15,776 nucleotides of DNA. It comes from an uncultured Opitutia bacterium. GTDB lineage: Bacteria; Verrucomicrobiota; Verrucomicrobiia; Opitutales; Opitutaceae. Where the stretch lies: NCBI GenBank assembly GCA_937952235.1, contig CALFZM010000390.1, forward strand, positions 1 through 15,776, in the 5' to 3' direction. The notes beneath the pieces are model-generated. The model was not told where the DNA came from and ran no database searches. It was given only the letters and a program-made list of their open reading frames with translations. Made by a program: the position numbers and the translations under genes. Positions within the stretch are counted from its first letter, which is position 1. Each line of letters starts with the position of its first letter. Below are positions 7,940 to 15,044 of this stretch, piece by piece.

Positions 7940-8803
7940 TCAAATCTCCCGCTGCCGGAAGCTGTACACCGCCAGCGCGCAGGCCGCGGCAGCGTGGCCC
8001 AGCGCGTAGAGCACCACGCGCACGACGTGCCACCCGGGCGGCGCGTCCGCCGCCTGCAGCGAGTCGGCGAGCGCGAACAACTGGAAATTGGGAAACACCG
8101 CCGCGATCGCGCCCGCGAGCAGCCGCCCGAGCCAGGCCCCGCCGCGCAGGTAGGCATCCTGGGCGAGGTACTGCAGGTGTCCGATCACGAGCACGAAGGA
8201 GCCGACGATCACGGTGAAAAGCTGCGTCTGCGCAAAACTCGCCACGAGCAGCACGCCCGCTCCGAGCACCACGAGTTTCAGCCACTGCAGCAACCCTGCG
8301 AGTGCCACGAGGCCGTAGCTCACGACGCGCCCGCCCTCGAAGCTGTCCGGATACTCCTGCATCAGCTGCCCCTCGCGCCAGAACAGCACCGCCGCCAGCA
8401 ACGCCGTCAGCAGGAGGCAGAAGGCGCCGGTCAGCACCGCGACGCCGGCGAACTTGCCCAGGACGAACTCCGCGCGCCAGACCGGCTTGGCCAGCAGCGT
8501 CAGCGCGGTGCGGTTCTCGATCTCGCTGAACACGAGCTGTGCGGTCGCCGTGATCGTGATGGCCGCGCCAAAGAAGGCCATCGCCCCCTGGCCGCAGTCG
8601 GCGAGGAATTTGAGTTCCGGTGCGCCGAAATTGAAGTCCCGGAACCAGCGCGCGCCGAGCACGAGCGCCAGCGCGAGGAAGAGCAGCACGTTGAACAGCC
8701 GCTGCCGCGCGGCCTCCCGCAGGGTGTTCTGCGCGATCAGCGCGGTGCGCAGGAGCGAGAACGGCACGCGCGCGGGGCCGGCCGTCGTCGCGGACCCGCT
8801 CAT
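7940..8803 (-). CDS. ABC-2-type transporter permease
   Basis: This is a 287-residue integral membrane protein with about six hydrophobic spans, of the NosY/ABC-2 permease type. The N-terminal cytoplasmic helix is TALIAQNTLREAARQRLFNV, followed by the first span LLFLALALVLGARWF. The conserved loop FSEIENRTALTLLAKPVWRAEFVLGKFAGV is characteristic of this permease group. Later spans include LTGAFCLLLTALLAAVLF, LVALAGLLQWLKLVVLGAGV and VIVGSFVLVIGHLQYLA. The ATG at 8803 overlaps the ATPase stop (ATGA), so the two are translationally coupled and form one exporter. The substrate is not evident. Confidence 0.9.
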   Translation of the reverse strand: MSGSATTAGPARVPFSLLRTALIAQNTLREAARQRLFNVLLFLALALVLGARWFRDFNFGAPELKFLADCGQGAMAFFGAAITITATAQLVFSEIENRTALTLLAKPVWRAEFVLGKFAGVAVLTGAFCLLLTALLAAVLFWREGQLMQEYPDSFEGGRVVSYGLVALAGLLQWLKLVVLGAGVLLVASFAQTQLFTVIVGSFVLVIGHLQYLAQDAYLRGGAWLGRLLAGAIAAVFPNFQLFALADSLQAADAPPGWHVVRVVLYALGHAAAACALAVYSFRQREI

Positions 8804-9727
8804 GGCGGCGGCGGCGCGCCCGCCGCCGGGTCGTGGCCCACCCGCTCGAGGAAGATCCGGTCGAGCCGCGTCCGGGGCGGGTCGATCGCCGCCAGCTTCC
8901 GGCCGCGGGCCGCGAGCCAGGCTTCCAGCTCGGCCCGTTCCCCCGGCGGAAGGGCATCGACCTCGAAGGCCTGCCGGCCGGAGCGTCCCACCAGTTCGGA
9001 TACCGCGCCCTCGAGGATCAGGCGCCCGCGGTCCAGGATCGCGACGCGGTCACACAGGTCCTCGACCTGGCCGAGCAGGTGGGAGGTGATCAGCACGGTC
9101 TTCCCCTGCGCCTTGAGCCGCAGGATCAGCGCGGAAATCGCCGCCGTGCCCACGGGATCCACGCCCGCCGTGGGTTCGTCGAGGATCAGCAGCCGCGGGT
9201 CGTGCACGAGCGCCTGCGCCAGCCCGATGCGCTGCAGCATGCCCTTCGAGTAGGTGCCGACGCGCCGCTCGGCCGCGCCGGCGAGATCCACGAGTTGCAG
9301 GACCTCCTCCACGCGCGCAGCCAGGCGCGGGCCGGAGAGCCCGCACAACCGGGCACAGAAGCGGACCAGTTCCCGGCCGGACAGATGCCGGTAGAAGTAC
9401 GGCGCCTCGGGCAGGTAGCCCACGTCGCGCCGCGCCTCGACCCGGCTGCTCGGCACGCCGAAGACGCTGCAGTCACCCGCCGACGGTCGCAGCAGGCCGA
9501 GCAGGATCTTGATCGTCGTGCTCTTGCCGGAACCGTTGGGTCCGAGCAGCCCGTAAACCTGCCCCGGCGCGACCGCCAGGGTGAGATGATCCACCGCCCG
9601 CAGCTTCACGGCCACCTGCAAGCCGGCGAAGGGATGCTCGGCGCAGCCCGATGGCGAAATCCTTCACCACGCCGCGCAAGGCAAGCGCGGCGACCGTGCA
9701 ATCGGGGGCTGCAGGAGTTGCGGACAT
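8800..9727 (-). CDS. ABC transporter ATP-binding protein with an apparent frameshift near 9640
   Basis: This is the energising subunit for the adjacent permease. The intact part (from about 9639 down to 8800) has Walker A GLLGPNGSGKST, the Q-loop region VGYLPEAPYFYRHLSG, the signature YSKGMLQR, Walker B LLILDEPTAGVDP and the H-loop ITSHLL, plus a C-terminal extension of about 70 residues. That frame has no good start: a TTG at 9621 would cut off the first beta strand. The missing start is in the other frame. ATG 9727 gives MSATPAAPDC, then ALRGVVKDFAIGL, the usual first strand, before losing family resemblance at about 9645. The second frame resumes as EHPFAGLQVAVKLRAVDHLT. One extra base, or two missing bases, near 9637-9650 would explain this. 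It could be a sequencing error, a real mutation, or a small indel; programmed shifting is less likely. Confidence 0.85.
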
Positions 9728-9732
9728 CGCGC

Positions 9733-10008
9733 TCAGCGAATCACAAAGCCGCTGAACTGCGCCGGGCGCCGCGCGGCGCGCCGCTCCACCTTGCGGATGT
9801 AGCCGTGCATCCGTTCCTCGACGGCCGCCACGAAGTCGCCGATCTCGCCCTCCCGCCCCTCGGCTTCAAGGAGCACCCGACCGTCGGCGAGGTTGGAGAC
9901 AAAACCCGCCACCTCGAACTCGCGGGCGACCTGGAGGACCGTGTAGCGAAAGCCGACCCCTTGCACATGCCCCGAGAAGCAAACGGTTTCGTGATGGACT
10001 TCGGCCAT
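9733..10008 (-). CDS. acyP: Acylphosphatase
   Basis: Acylphosphatase hydrolyses carboxyl-phosphate bonds such as acetyl phosphate, in the cytoplasm. The 91-residue length is exactly that of the family. The signature is VCFSGHVQGVGFRYTV, with phosphate-binding Arg21. It is followed by GFVSNLADGRVLLEAEG, with catalytic Asn39. The ATG at 10008 is chosen because it gives the normal length. An open frame from 10056 would add 16 residues without family similarity. It is the first gene of the leftward cluster and ends five bases before the ATPase start at 9727, so the two are probably co-transcribed. No strong Shine-Dalgarno is seen. Confidence 0.95.
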   Translation of the reverse strand: MAEVHHETVCFSGHVQGVGFRYTVLQVAREFEVAGFVSNLADGRVLLEAEGREGEIGDFVAAVEERMHGYIRKVERRAARRPAQFSGFVIR

Positions 10009-10151
10009 GAAGAGGGTCGGACCGTAGGCGCCGGCGCGCACCCGTTCAACCCGCAAAAGCTTGGTCTGCCGAATGCCCGCGCGACCGGCCGTTGGGAGCC
10101 GGAATTTTAATTGCGTTTCAGGTGAGCCCGATCTCAGTTTGCCGCCAAGCG
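10009..10151. promoter_or_regulatory. Divergent intergenic region (acyP cluster / acidic hypothetical)
   Basis: This is a 143-bp gap between divergent starts. It contains a short AT-rich island around 10102-10120 in otherwise GC-rich DNA, where promoters for the leftward acyP-menA cluster and the rightward gene are likely to lie. I could not fit a convincing -35/-10 pair with standard spacing on either strand, so only the regional call is made. Confidence 0.3.
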
Positions 10152-10823
10152 ATGAGCAATTTCGACTCGGACGGCGGCGCGGAGAATCCGTGGGAGGATC
10201 GGGGCGATCTGGCGTGGAACGAGTTCGATTGGGAACGCTACCTGCGCGAGCAGGAGGAGGCGATCCACCGGTACCTGCGTTTTTACGAAGCCTGCAGCAA
10301 GGATCCCGAGCGGATCGATCGCGTCGCGGAGAAGATGAACTGGGGCGACGACACGTGGAGCGACGAGGCTGAGCTCGACGACGACGCGACCGAAACGGAG
10401 GACGACGCGGAGGACGAGGTTTATACGCTGCACAAGAACCCGATCTTCATCGCCACCAAGGCCATTTACCTCGGGCTGAACCGTTCGTGGCAGCGGCTGG
10501 CGGTCGATCCCGCCCAGGTGCCGCAGCGCCTTGCAGTCAGCCTGCTCGCATCGCTGCACCAGGGCGAGGACCAGGCAGTCCAGGCGGTGCACGCACTCGA
10601 CTTCGGCGATTTTGCGATGGCGATCAGCCTCTTCAAGCGCGCGATGAGTTCGTTGAACGGCACGCTCGCGCTGCTCAGCCCCGAAGCGGTGGGAGAGGAA
10701 CGGGCGCTCGCGCAGTGGCGCGATGAAGCGTTGCCGCGCTTGTTCGATTTGCGCGAGGTGTGGCTCCGGGTGATTGCCGAGTGCCGGGACGAACTCGACC
10801 GGCCCGTCGACGACGAGGGCTGA
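10152..10823 (+). CDS. Acidic soluble protein of unknown function
   Basis: I do not recognise this 223-residue protein. The N-terminal third is aromatic and charged (NPWEDRGDLAWNEFDWERYL, then a helix EQEEAIHRYLRFYEACSKDP). A strongly acidic, low-complexity linker follows at about residues 74-92 (ELDDDATETEDDAEDE). The C-terminal part, after HKNPIFIATKAIYLGLNRSW, reads as an alpha-helical bundle (PQRLAVSLLASLHQGEDQA, FGDFAMAISLFKRAMSSLNG). There is no signal peptide and no membrane span. ATG 10152 is chosen because codons upstream in the frame (from 10092) look non-coding. The strong G/C third-position bias and clean length support a real gene. It lies 140 bp before a tRNA gene. Confidence 0.8.
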   Translation: MSNFDSDGGAENPWEDRGDLAWNEFDWERYLREQEEAIHRYLRFYEACSKDPERIDRVAEKMNWGDDTWSDEAELDDDATETEDDAEDEVYTLHKNPIFIATKAIYLGLNRSWQRLAVDPAQVPQRLAVSLLASLHQGEDQAVQAVHALDFGDFAMAISLFKRAMSSLNGTLALLSPEAVGEERALAQWRDEALPRLFDLREVWLRVIAECRDELDRPVDDEG

Positions 10824-10963
10824 AGCACCGGCGCTGCGAAGCGTTCGGCGCGAGGCGCGGCGGAAAAATGGCCGCGGTGCGCGCGATAAAATTCAGCCGC
10901 GATTTCAGCCCAAATCGGGCCTTGCACTTTGGCACTTGCGCGTTTCGCTCCCGCTCTTGGATT

Positions 10964-11078
<115 letters not shown>

Positions 11079-11088
<10 letters not shown>

Positions 11089-11151
11089 TCCTCCGAAGCT
11101 TCAGCGTAGGAGGACCCCGTGCAAGCCGGGGACGAGGCTTCGGATGGCACG
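11079..11151 (+). repeat. 73-bp structured repeat, copy A (between tRNA-Ser and GIY-YIG gene)
   Basis: Copy A matches the segment at 11483-11555 in 71 of 73 positions, in the same orientation. It is full of inverted pairs: GTCCTCC (11088-11094) with GGAGGAC (11109-11115); TCCGAAGC (11092-11099) with GCTTCGGA (11137-11144); and CCCCG (11115-11119) with CGGGG (11127-11131). The first two pairings share bases and are mutually exclusive, so alternative folds are possible. Translated on the minus strand it yields the peptide SSYAEASEDIL, a kind of spurious product I recall from Opitutaceae-type genomes. Confidence 0.9.
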
Positions 11152-11158
11152 GCCATCC
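11142..11158 (+). repeat. Perfect short hairpin at the right end of repeat copy A
   Basis: GGATGGC (11142-11148) and GCCATCC (11152-11158) form a seven-base-pair stem with an ACG loop. Copy B keeps the left arm but not the right arm, so this hairpin is specific to copy A. Confidence 0.7.
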
Positions 11159-11237
11159 TATGAATCGGGCAGCCGCTGCGCTCGAAGAACGGAACGTGAT
11201 TCGAAGAGGCTCGCTGAAGCTTCGCAGCAGCCGTGCC

Positions 11238-11480
11238 ATGCACTACGTCTACCTCATCGAAAGCGCCGTGAAAGACGGCGTCCGATATACGGGCTTCACG
11301 GGTGACCTGAGGCAGCGCATGCGCGAGCACAATGCCGGAAAAAGCGTCAGCACCGCCGGTAGCCGTCCATGGCGGCTCGTGACCTATCTTGCGTTCTCGA
11401 CGAGAAGTCAGGCCCTCAACTTCGAGCGATACTTGAAGTCAGGCTCCGGCCACGCGTTCGCTCGCAAGCGGCTCTGGTGA
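11238..11480 (+). CDS. Small GIY-YIG endonuclease (YhbQ/UvrC-N-like)
   Basis: This is an 80-residue stand-alone GIY-YIG domain. The motif pair reads HYVYLIES (residues 2-9, the GIY position) and RYTGFTGDLRQRMREHN (the YIG position with the catalytic Arg). AGKSVSTAGSRPWRLVTYLA follows, then NFERYLKSGSGHAFARKRLW with the metal-binding Glu. This is a complete family-length protein. ATG 11238 is chosen because the motif begins at once. The open frame continues upstream to 11160, but residues there are not family-like. It is bracketed by two copies of the 73-bp repeat and lies downstream of tRNA-Ser. Its base composition is visibly less GC-rich than its neighbours. Stand-alone GIY-YIG nucleases nick or cut DNA; a role in moving or copying the repeat is inference. 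Confidence 0.92.
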   Translation: MHYVYLIESAVKDGVRYTGFTGDLRQRMREHNAGKSVSTAGSRPWRLVTYLAFSTRSQALNFERYLKSGSGHAFARKRLW

Positions 11481-11482
11481 GC

Positions 11483-11555
11483 GCGAAGGATGTCCTCCGA
11501 AGCTTCAGCGTAGGAGGACCCCGTGCAGGCCGGCGACGAGGCTTCGGATGGCACG
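11483..11555 (+). repeat. 73-bp structured repeat, copy B (downstream of GIY-YIG gene)
   Basis: This is the direct-repeat partner of copy A, beginning two bases after the nuclease stop codon. It differs at two positions (A to G and G to C around 11528-11534), the second of which breaks the CCCCG/CGGGG stem. The GTCCTCC/GGAGGAC and TCCGAAGC/GCTTCGGA pairs are conserved. The outer left arm seen next to the tRNA is absent here. The remaining 60 bp to the nanA stop hold nothing I can identify. Confidence 0.9.
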
Positions 11556-11616
11556 CTCACCCACGCATCGCCGCACGCAGTGCCATGCTCTGCGACAGTC
11601 GCCGGCATTCCACGCC

Positions 11617-12537
11617 TCACGGCTCCGCGCGCGCCAGGCAATCAAGCGCGGCGAGTTTCGCTCGCAACTCCTCCGCCTGGGAAGAGGTCGGATTGACCAG
11701 CGGGAGCCGGCACGGGCCGCACGGGCAGCCGACGGCATCCATCAGCGTCTTGAACGCCGCGATCGGATGGCCACCGGCGTTCACGGCGGTTTGGATCATC
11801 TCCACCGCCCGCGCCTGGAGCGAGGCCGCCGTCGTTTCATCTCCCGCCGCAAACGCGGCCATGAGGGCGACGTAAAGCGGCGCGGCAAAATTATAGGTGC
11901 TGCCCACCGCCCCGCGGGCCCCGCGACGCAACGCCGAATGCAGCAGCTCGTCGCGCCCAAACAGGATATCGTAACGCCCGCCGTCGAAGCGCACGCACCG
12001 CTCGAAGTCATCGAGGTCCTCGAACGTATACTTCACTCCCGCCAGCGTCGGGATCCGGTGGCGCGCTGCCGCGAGAAAATCGACCACGGCCAGGTGCAGC
12101 CCCGTCATCGACGGCATGTGGTAGTAGTAGAAGGGCAACCGTGGCGCCGCCGCCGCGACCGCCGCACACCAGTCGACGAGTCCGGGCACACCGGCGGGTC
12201 TGAAAAAATACGGCGCCAGGCACGAGATGCTGTCCGCGCCGATCTCCTGCGCATGGGCCGCCAGCGCGCGGCTGTCTTCCAGGCAGGTGTGTCCGACGTG
12301 CACGATCACCCTCAGGTCCGCGGGCGCGGCCGCCACCCAGCGCTCCGCGACGCGTCGGCGCTCCTCTCCCGTGAGCGAGGCACCCTCCCCCGTCGTGCCG
12401 CAAACGAAGGCACCGACGACACCCAGCCGCCGCAGATGGCGGGCATAGGGCGCGATGGCCTCCAGGTTGAGCGTGCCGTCGGGATGCTGCGGCGTGAAGG
12501 GCGCGGCGACGAGGCCGTGGGTCTGGCGTGGCGACAT
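11617..12537 (-). CDS. nanA: N-acetylneuraminate lyase (DHDPS/NanA family)
   Basis: NanA cleaves N-acetylneuraminate to N-acetylmannosamine and pyruvate through a Schiff base, in the cytoplasm. The 306-residue (beta/alpha)8-barrel protein shows the family signatures: VCGTTGEGASLTGEER (carboxylate-binding GTTGE at 47-51), the catalytic Tyr in PFYYYHMPSMTG (about 137-139), and the Schiff-base Lys169 in LAGVKYTFEDL. FGRDELL and GAVGSTYNFAAP follow; the last is typical of NanA rather than dihydrodipicolinate synthase. The position directly after a sialidase supports the sialic-acid assignment. The ATG at 12537 gives the natural barrel start. An in-frame GTG at 12576 would add 13 residues and begin just after the sialidase stop. 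No clear Shine-Dalgarno is present, and coupling to the sialidase gene is likely. Confidence 0.88.
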   Translation of the reverse strand: MSPRQTHGLVAAPFTPQHPDGTLNLEAIAPYARHLRRLGVVGAFVCGTTGEGASLTGEERRRVAERWVAAAPADLRVIVHVGHTCLEDSRALAAHAQEIGADSISCLAPYFFRPAGVPGLVDWCAAVAAAAPRLPFYYYHMPSMTGLHLAVVDFLAAARHRIPTLAGVKYTFEDLDDFERCVRFDGGRYDILFGRDELLHSALRRGARGAVGSTYNFAAPLYVALMAAFAAGDETTAASLQARAVEMIQTAVNAGGHPIAAFKTLMDAVGCPCGPCRLPLVNPTSSQAEELRAKLAALDCLARAEP

Positions 12538-12579
12538 GAAGGGAGGCGGCGAGGTTTGCGCGACACGAGCGACCACCGC

Positions 12580-13710
12580 TCAGCGGCGGGCCGCGATGTC
12601 CGCGAGCTCGAATTCCGCGAACGTGATGCGGTCGTACGCCGAACTTTCGCCGCGCTCGTAGAGGCAGCCGGCACGCGTGGCATCGAGCACGATCAGGCTG
12701 GAATAGGCCGCGGGACCTTCGTGGAGGACCAGTTCGCGCGGCCAGGTGCGACCGTCATCGGCGCTCGCCTTCACGGTCATGCGCTCGCGTTTGGTCGAAG
12801 CCGGATTGGAGAACAGGTGCAGCCGCGCCGCGGTTGCCCGCACGATGCTGGCCTGGCAGACCGGCTCGATCAGGTCGGGGACATCGACCGGCGCCGTCCA
12901 GGTGAGTCCACCGTCGGCGCTGATCGCCTGGGTGCGGCGATTGCGGCCGAAATAGGCCCGCATGTTCATGATCAGCGTGCCCTTGCCATCGAAGCTTTCC
13001 ACCACCTGGCACTCGTTGGCCTTGGGACGGATGACTCCGCCGAGCCTCCAGGACGCACCGCGATCGTCGGAGTAGATCACGTGCGAACCATACTCGAACG
13101 GTCCCTTCCGCACTTTGCCGGCCGGATCGTCGTAGCTGTGGTCGCTCGGGATCACGAGCCGGCCGGCATGTGATCCGTGCTGGATCTGGATGCCCACACC
13201 CGGGCCGGTCGCATACCAGCCCCACGCGGGATGCTTGGTCGTGGACGTGATGTCGACCGGCTTGGTCCACGTCGCGCCGTGGTCGCGCGAACTCGAGACC
13301 CACACGGTGCGCGAGCCCTTCGCTTCCTTGCGCACGATGGCGTCCTCCTTGTCGGTGCCGGCGTTGTGCGTGAGCAGGAGCCAGAGCGTACCCGTCTTCT
13401 CCTCCAACACGGGACACGGATTGCCGCACGTGTTGCCCGCGTCATCCCAGACCACCTGCAACGGGCCCCAGGTGCGGCCGCCATCGCGGGAGCGTTTGAG
13501 CAGCAGGTCGATGTCCCCGGCATCGCCGCGACCCGACTTCCTTCCTTCGCAGAACGCGAGCAGGTCCCCGTTTTGCGCGCGGATGACGGCCGGAATCCGG
13601 TAGGTGTGATAATCTTCCTGGCCGGAGACGAAGACATCACGCTGCTGCACGGCGGCGGAGAGCGACGCGGCGCCCAGGAGGAACGCGAGGAGAAGACGGC
13701 AGGGTTTCAT
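12580..13710 (-). CDS. Secreted exo-alpha-sialidase (GH33, six-bladed propeller)
   Basis: This enzyme releases terminal sialic acids from glycoconjugates outside the cytoplasm. The 376-residue protein starts with a signal peptide (MKPCRLLLAFLLGAASLSAA). The RIP motif YRIPAVIR supplies Arg38. Five Asp-boxes of the S-x-D-x-G-x-(T/S)-W type follow: SRDGGRTW, SRDHGATW, SDDRGASW, SADGGLTW and SADDGRTW. Active-site candidates are present: acid/base Asp in GRGDAGDIDLL, Glu233 in NECQVVE, second Arg251 in MNMRAYFGRNRR, third Arg in TKRERMTVKAS, nucleophile Tyr336 in GPAAYSSL, and Glu352 in GCLYERGE. The set looks catalytically complete. ATG 13710 is chosen for the signal peptide; the open frame continues to 13788. 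It lies 42 bp before nanA on the same strand. Confidence 0.92.
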   Translation of the reverse strand: MKPCRLLLAFLLGAASLSAAVQQRDVFVSGQEDYHTYRIPAVIRAQNGDLLAFCEGRKSGRGDAGDIDLLLKRSRDGGRTWGPLQVVWDDAGNTCGNPCPVLEEKTGTLWLLLTHNAGTDKEDAIVRKEAKGSRTVWVSSSRDHGATWTKPVDITSTTKHPAWGWYATGPGVGIQIQHGSHAGRLVIPSDHSYDDPAGKVRKGPFEYGSHVIYSDDRGASWRLGGVIRPKANECQVVESFDGKGTLIMNMRAYFGRNRRTQAISADGGLTWTAPVDVPDLIEPVCQASIVRATAARLHLFSNPASTKRERMTVKASADDGRTWPRELVLHEGPAAYSSLIVLDATRAGCLYERGESSAYDRITFAEFELADIAARR

Positions 13711-13822
13711 GCGGAAAGGTCCGTGCGTCCAGGCGCGAGGACACGCTGCATCACGCGTGCCGGCACCGCCCGGACAACCGAAATGCACTGGTGCTATTTA
13801 GGAACCGAAGCCGGCCCGGCGC
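13711..13822 (-). promoter_or_regulatory. Gap upstream of the sialidase gene
   Basis: These 112 bp may hold a sialidase-nanA promoter. A ten-base perfect palindrome, GTGCCGGCAC, lies at 13757-13766, and an AT-richer patch lies near 13793-13802. Neither is specific enough to name an operator or a -10 box. Confidence 0.25.
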
Positions 13823-14956
13823 TCAAGGGCGGACGAAGAGGATGCAGATCGGCGAGGGAACGTTGATCACGCCCTTGGTCTGGTAGGCGAGCTCGCCGCT
13901 CGCGGGGTTCACCTTGTGCACCGACACGGTGTTGGAGTCGGCTCCCGCGGCCAGCAGCCAGCCGCCGTCGGGCGAGAGGTTGATGTTGCGCGGGAACGCG
14001 CCCCGCACCGGCTGCACCTGGATCACTTCGGCTGCCGCCGTGGCGGGATCGACGCGGAAGACCGTGACGGTATCGTGTCCACGATTGGAGAAGTAGACAA
14101 AGCGCCCGCCCGGGTGCACGAGCACCTCCGCGCCGGAGTTGTGCGTTTCCTTCGCCTTGGCGGTTTCGCTGATCGAGGGGACCGTGCCGAGCTGACGCGC
14201 CGTTCCGGCCGCGGCGTCCCAGGCAAACGAGGTCAGCGACACGGACAACTCGTTCAGCAGGTAGATGAACCTGCCGTCCGGAGAGAACTTGAGGTGACGC
14301 GGACCGCCGCCGCGGACAGACGCCGCGAAACCGTGGCGCGTGATCGCCGGGCCGGCAGGGTCGACGCGGTAGATGACGATGCCGTCGAGACCGAGATCAG
14401 GGACCAGCGCGAAGCGCCCATCCGGCGACCAGCCGATGTAGTGCGGATGCGGAGCGTCCTGGCGCTTGTCGACGACCTTCGAGCCGCCCTCGTGCTCGAT
14501 CACCCTGGCGGGCCCGAGCCGCCCGTCGGCCTCGAGCGGAAACAACGCCACGGACCCACCGCCATATTGCGCGGTGAGCAGGAATTTTCCCGTCGGATGC
14601 ACCGCAAGGTGGGCCGCGCCGCCGTCGCCGGTCGGCACCTGGTTGATCGGCTCGAGCGCCCCGCCGGCGGCGATCCGATAGCCCGCGGCGCCGGGTCCGC
14701 CGGGGAAGTTCGCGACCGCGTAGAGCTTCTTCCCATCGGGATGCAGCGCGAGGAAACCTGGCGCGCCGATCTCGGCCGCGAGCACCGCGGCACCGAGCTT
14801 GCCGCCCGCGGGATCGAACGTCGAGCGGTAGATTCCCTTCGTTCCCGGCCCGCTGGTGCCGAAATAAACGTGGGACACCTGGGCGGTAAGCGAGCCGGCG
14901 GTCGCGGCGATAATGGCGAAAGCGGCAGCAAAGCGGGGGCGGGCGGGGAGTTTCAT
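13823..14956 (-). CDS. Secreted lactonase-fold seven-bladed beta-propeller protein
   Basis: This belongs to the 6-phosphogluconolactonase/lactonase (YbhE/Pgl-like) propeller family by its repeated blades. Examples are GFLALHPDGKKLYAVANFPG, AHLAVHPTGKFLLTAQYGGG, HYIGWSPDGRFALVPDLGLD, PRHLKFSPDGRFIYLLNE and RNINLSPDGGWLLAAGADSN. The family motif HPHYIGWSPDG is intact. Unlike the cytoplasmic E. coli enzyme, it has a clear signal peptide (MKLPARPRFAAAFAIIAATA...SLTAQ), so a role in the pentose phosphate pathway is unlikely. The extracytoplasmic substrate is unknown. At 377 residues it has the normal length. ATG 14956 gives the cleanest signal peptide; ATG 14965 would add three residues. It lies 112 bp upstream of the sialidase on the same strand, so it may share regulation with the sialic-acid genes. 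Confidence 0.88.
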   Translation of the reverse strand: MKLPARPRFAAAFAIIAATAGSLTAQVSHVYFGTSGPGTKGIYRSTFDPAGGKLGAAVLAAEIGAPGFLALHPDGKKLYAVANFPGGPGAAGYRIAAGGALEPINQVPTGDGGAAHLAVHPTGKFLLTAQYGGGSVALFPLEADGRLGPARVIEHEGGSKVVDKRQDAPHPHYIGWSPDGRFALVPDLGLDGIVIYRVDPAGPAITRHGFAASVRGGGPRHLKFSPDGRFIYLLNELSVSLTSFAWDAAAGTARQLGTVPSISETAKAKETHNSGAEVLVHPGGRFVYFSNRGHDTVTVFRVDPATAAAEVIQVQPVRGAFPRNINLSPDGGWLLAAGADSNTVSVHKVNPASGELAYQTKGVINVPSPICILFVRP

Positions 14957-15044
14957 CGGACGCATTAGAGCAGGCGCGGCGACCCCGCCAAGGCGGATCG
15001 GTCGCAGGCAGGGCGCGAGGCCGCTTCCGCTCCTTCAACCGCAA

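Noticed and set aside
6836..9253. 805-codon plus-strand open frame opposite menA, TPR-like and ABC genes
   Set aside because: It is Arg/Pro/Ala-rich shadow sequence; the minus strand has clear MenA and ABC motifs throughout.
11548..13173. 541-codon plus-strand open frame opposite nanA and sialidase
   Set aside because: It has no recognisable motif, and it overlaps two well-supported minus-strand genes.
14985..14996. Short palindrome CCGCC-AA-GGCGG between the lactonase and intI as attC or terminator
   Set aside because: It is too short, lacks the attC core sites (GTTRRRY-type) and lacks a T-run.
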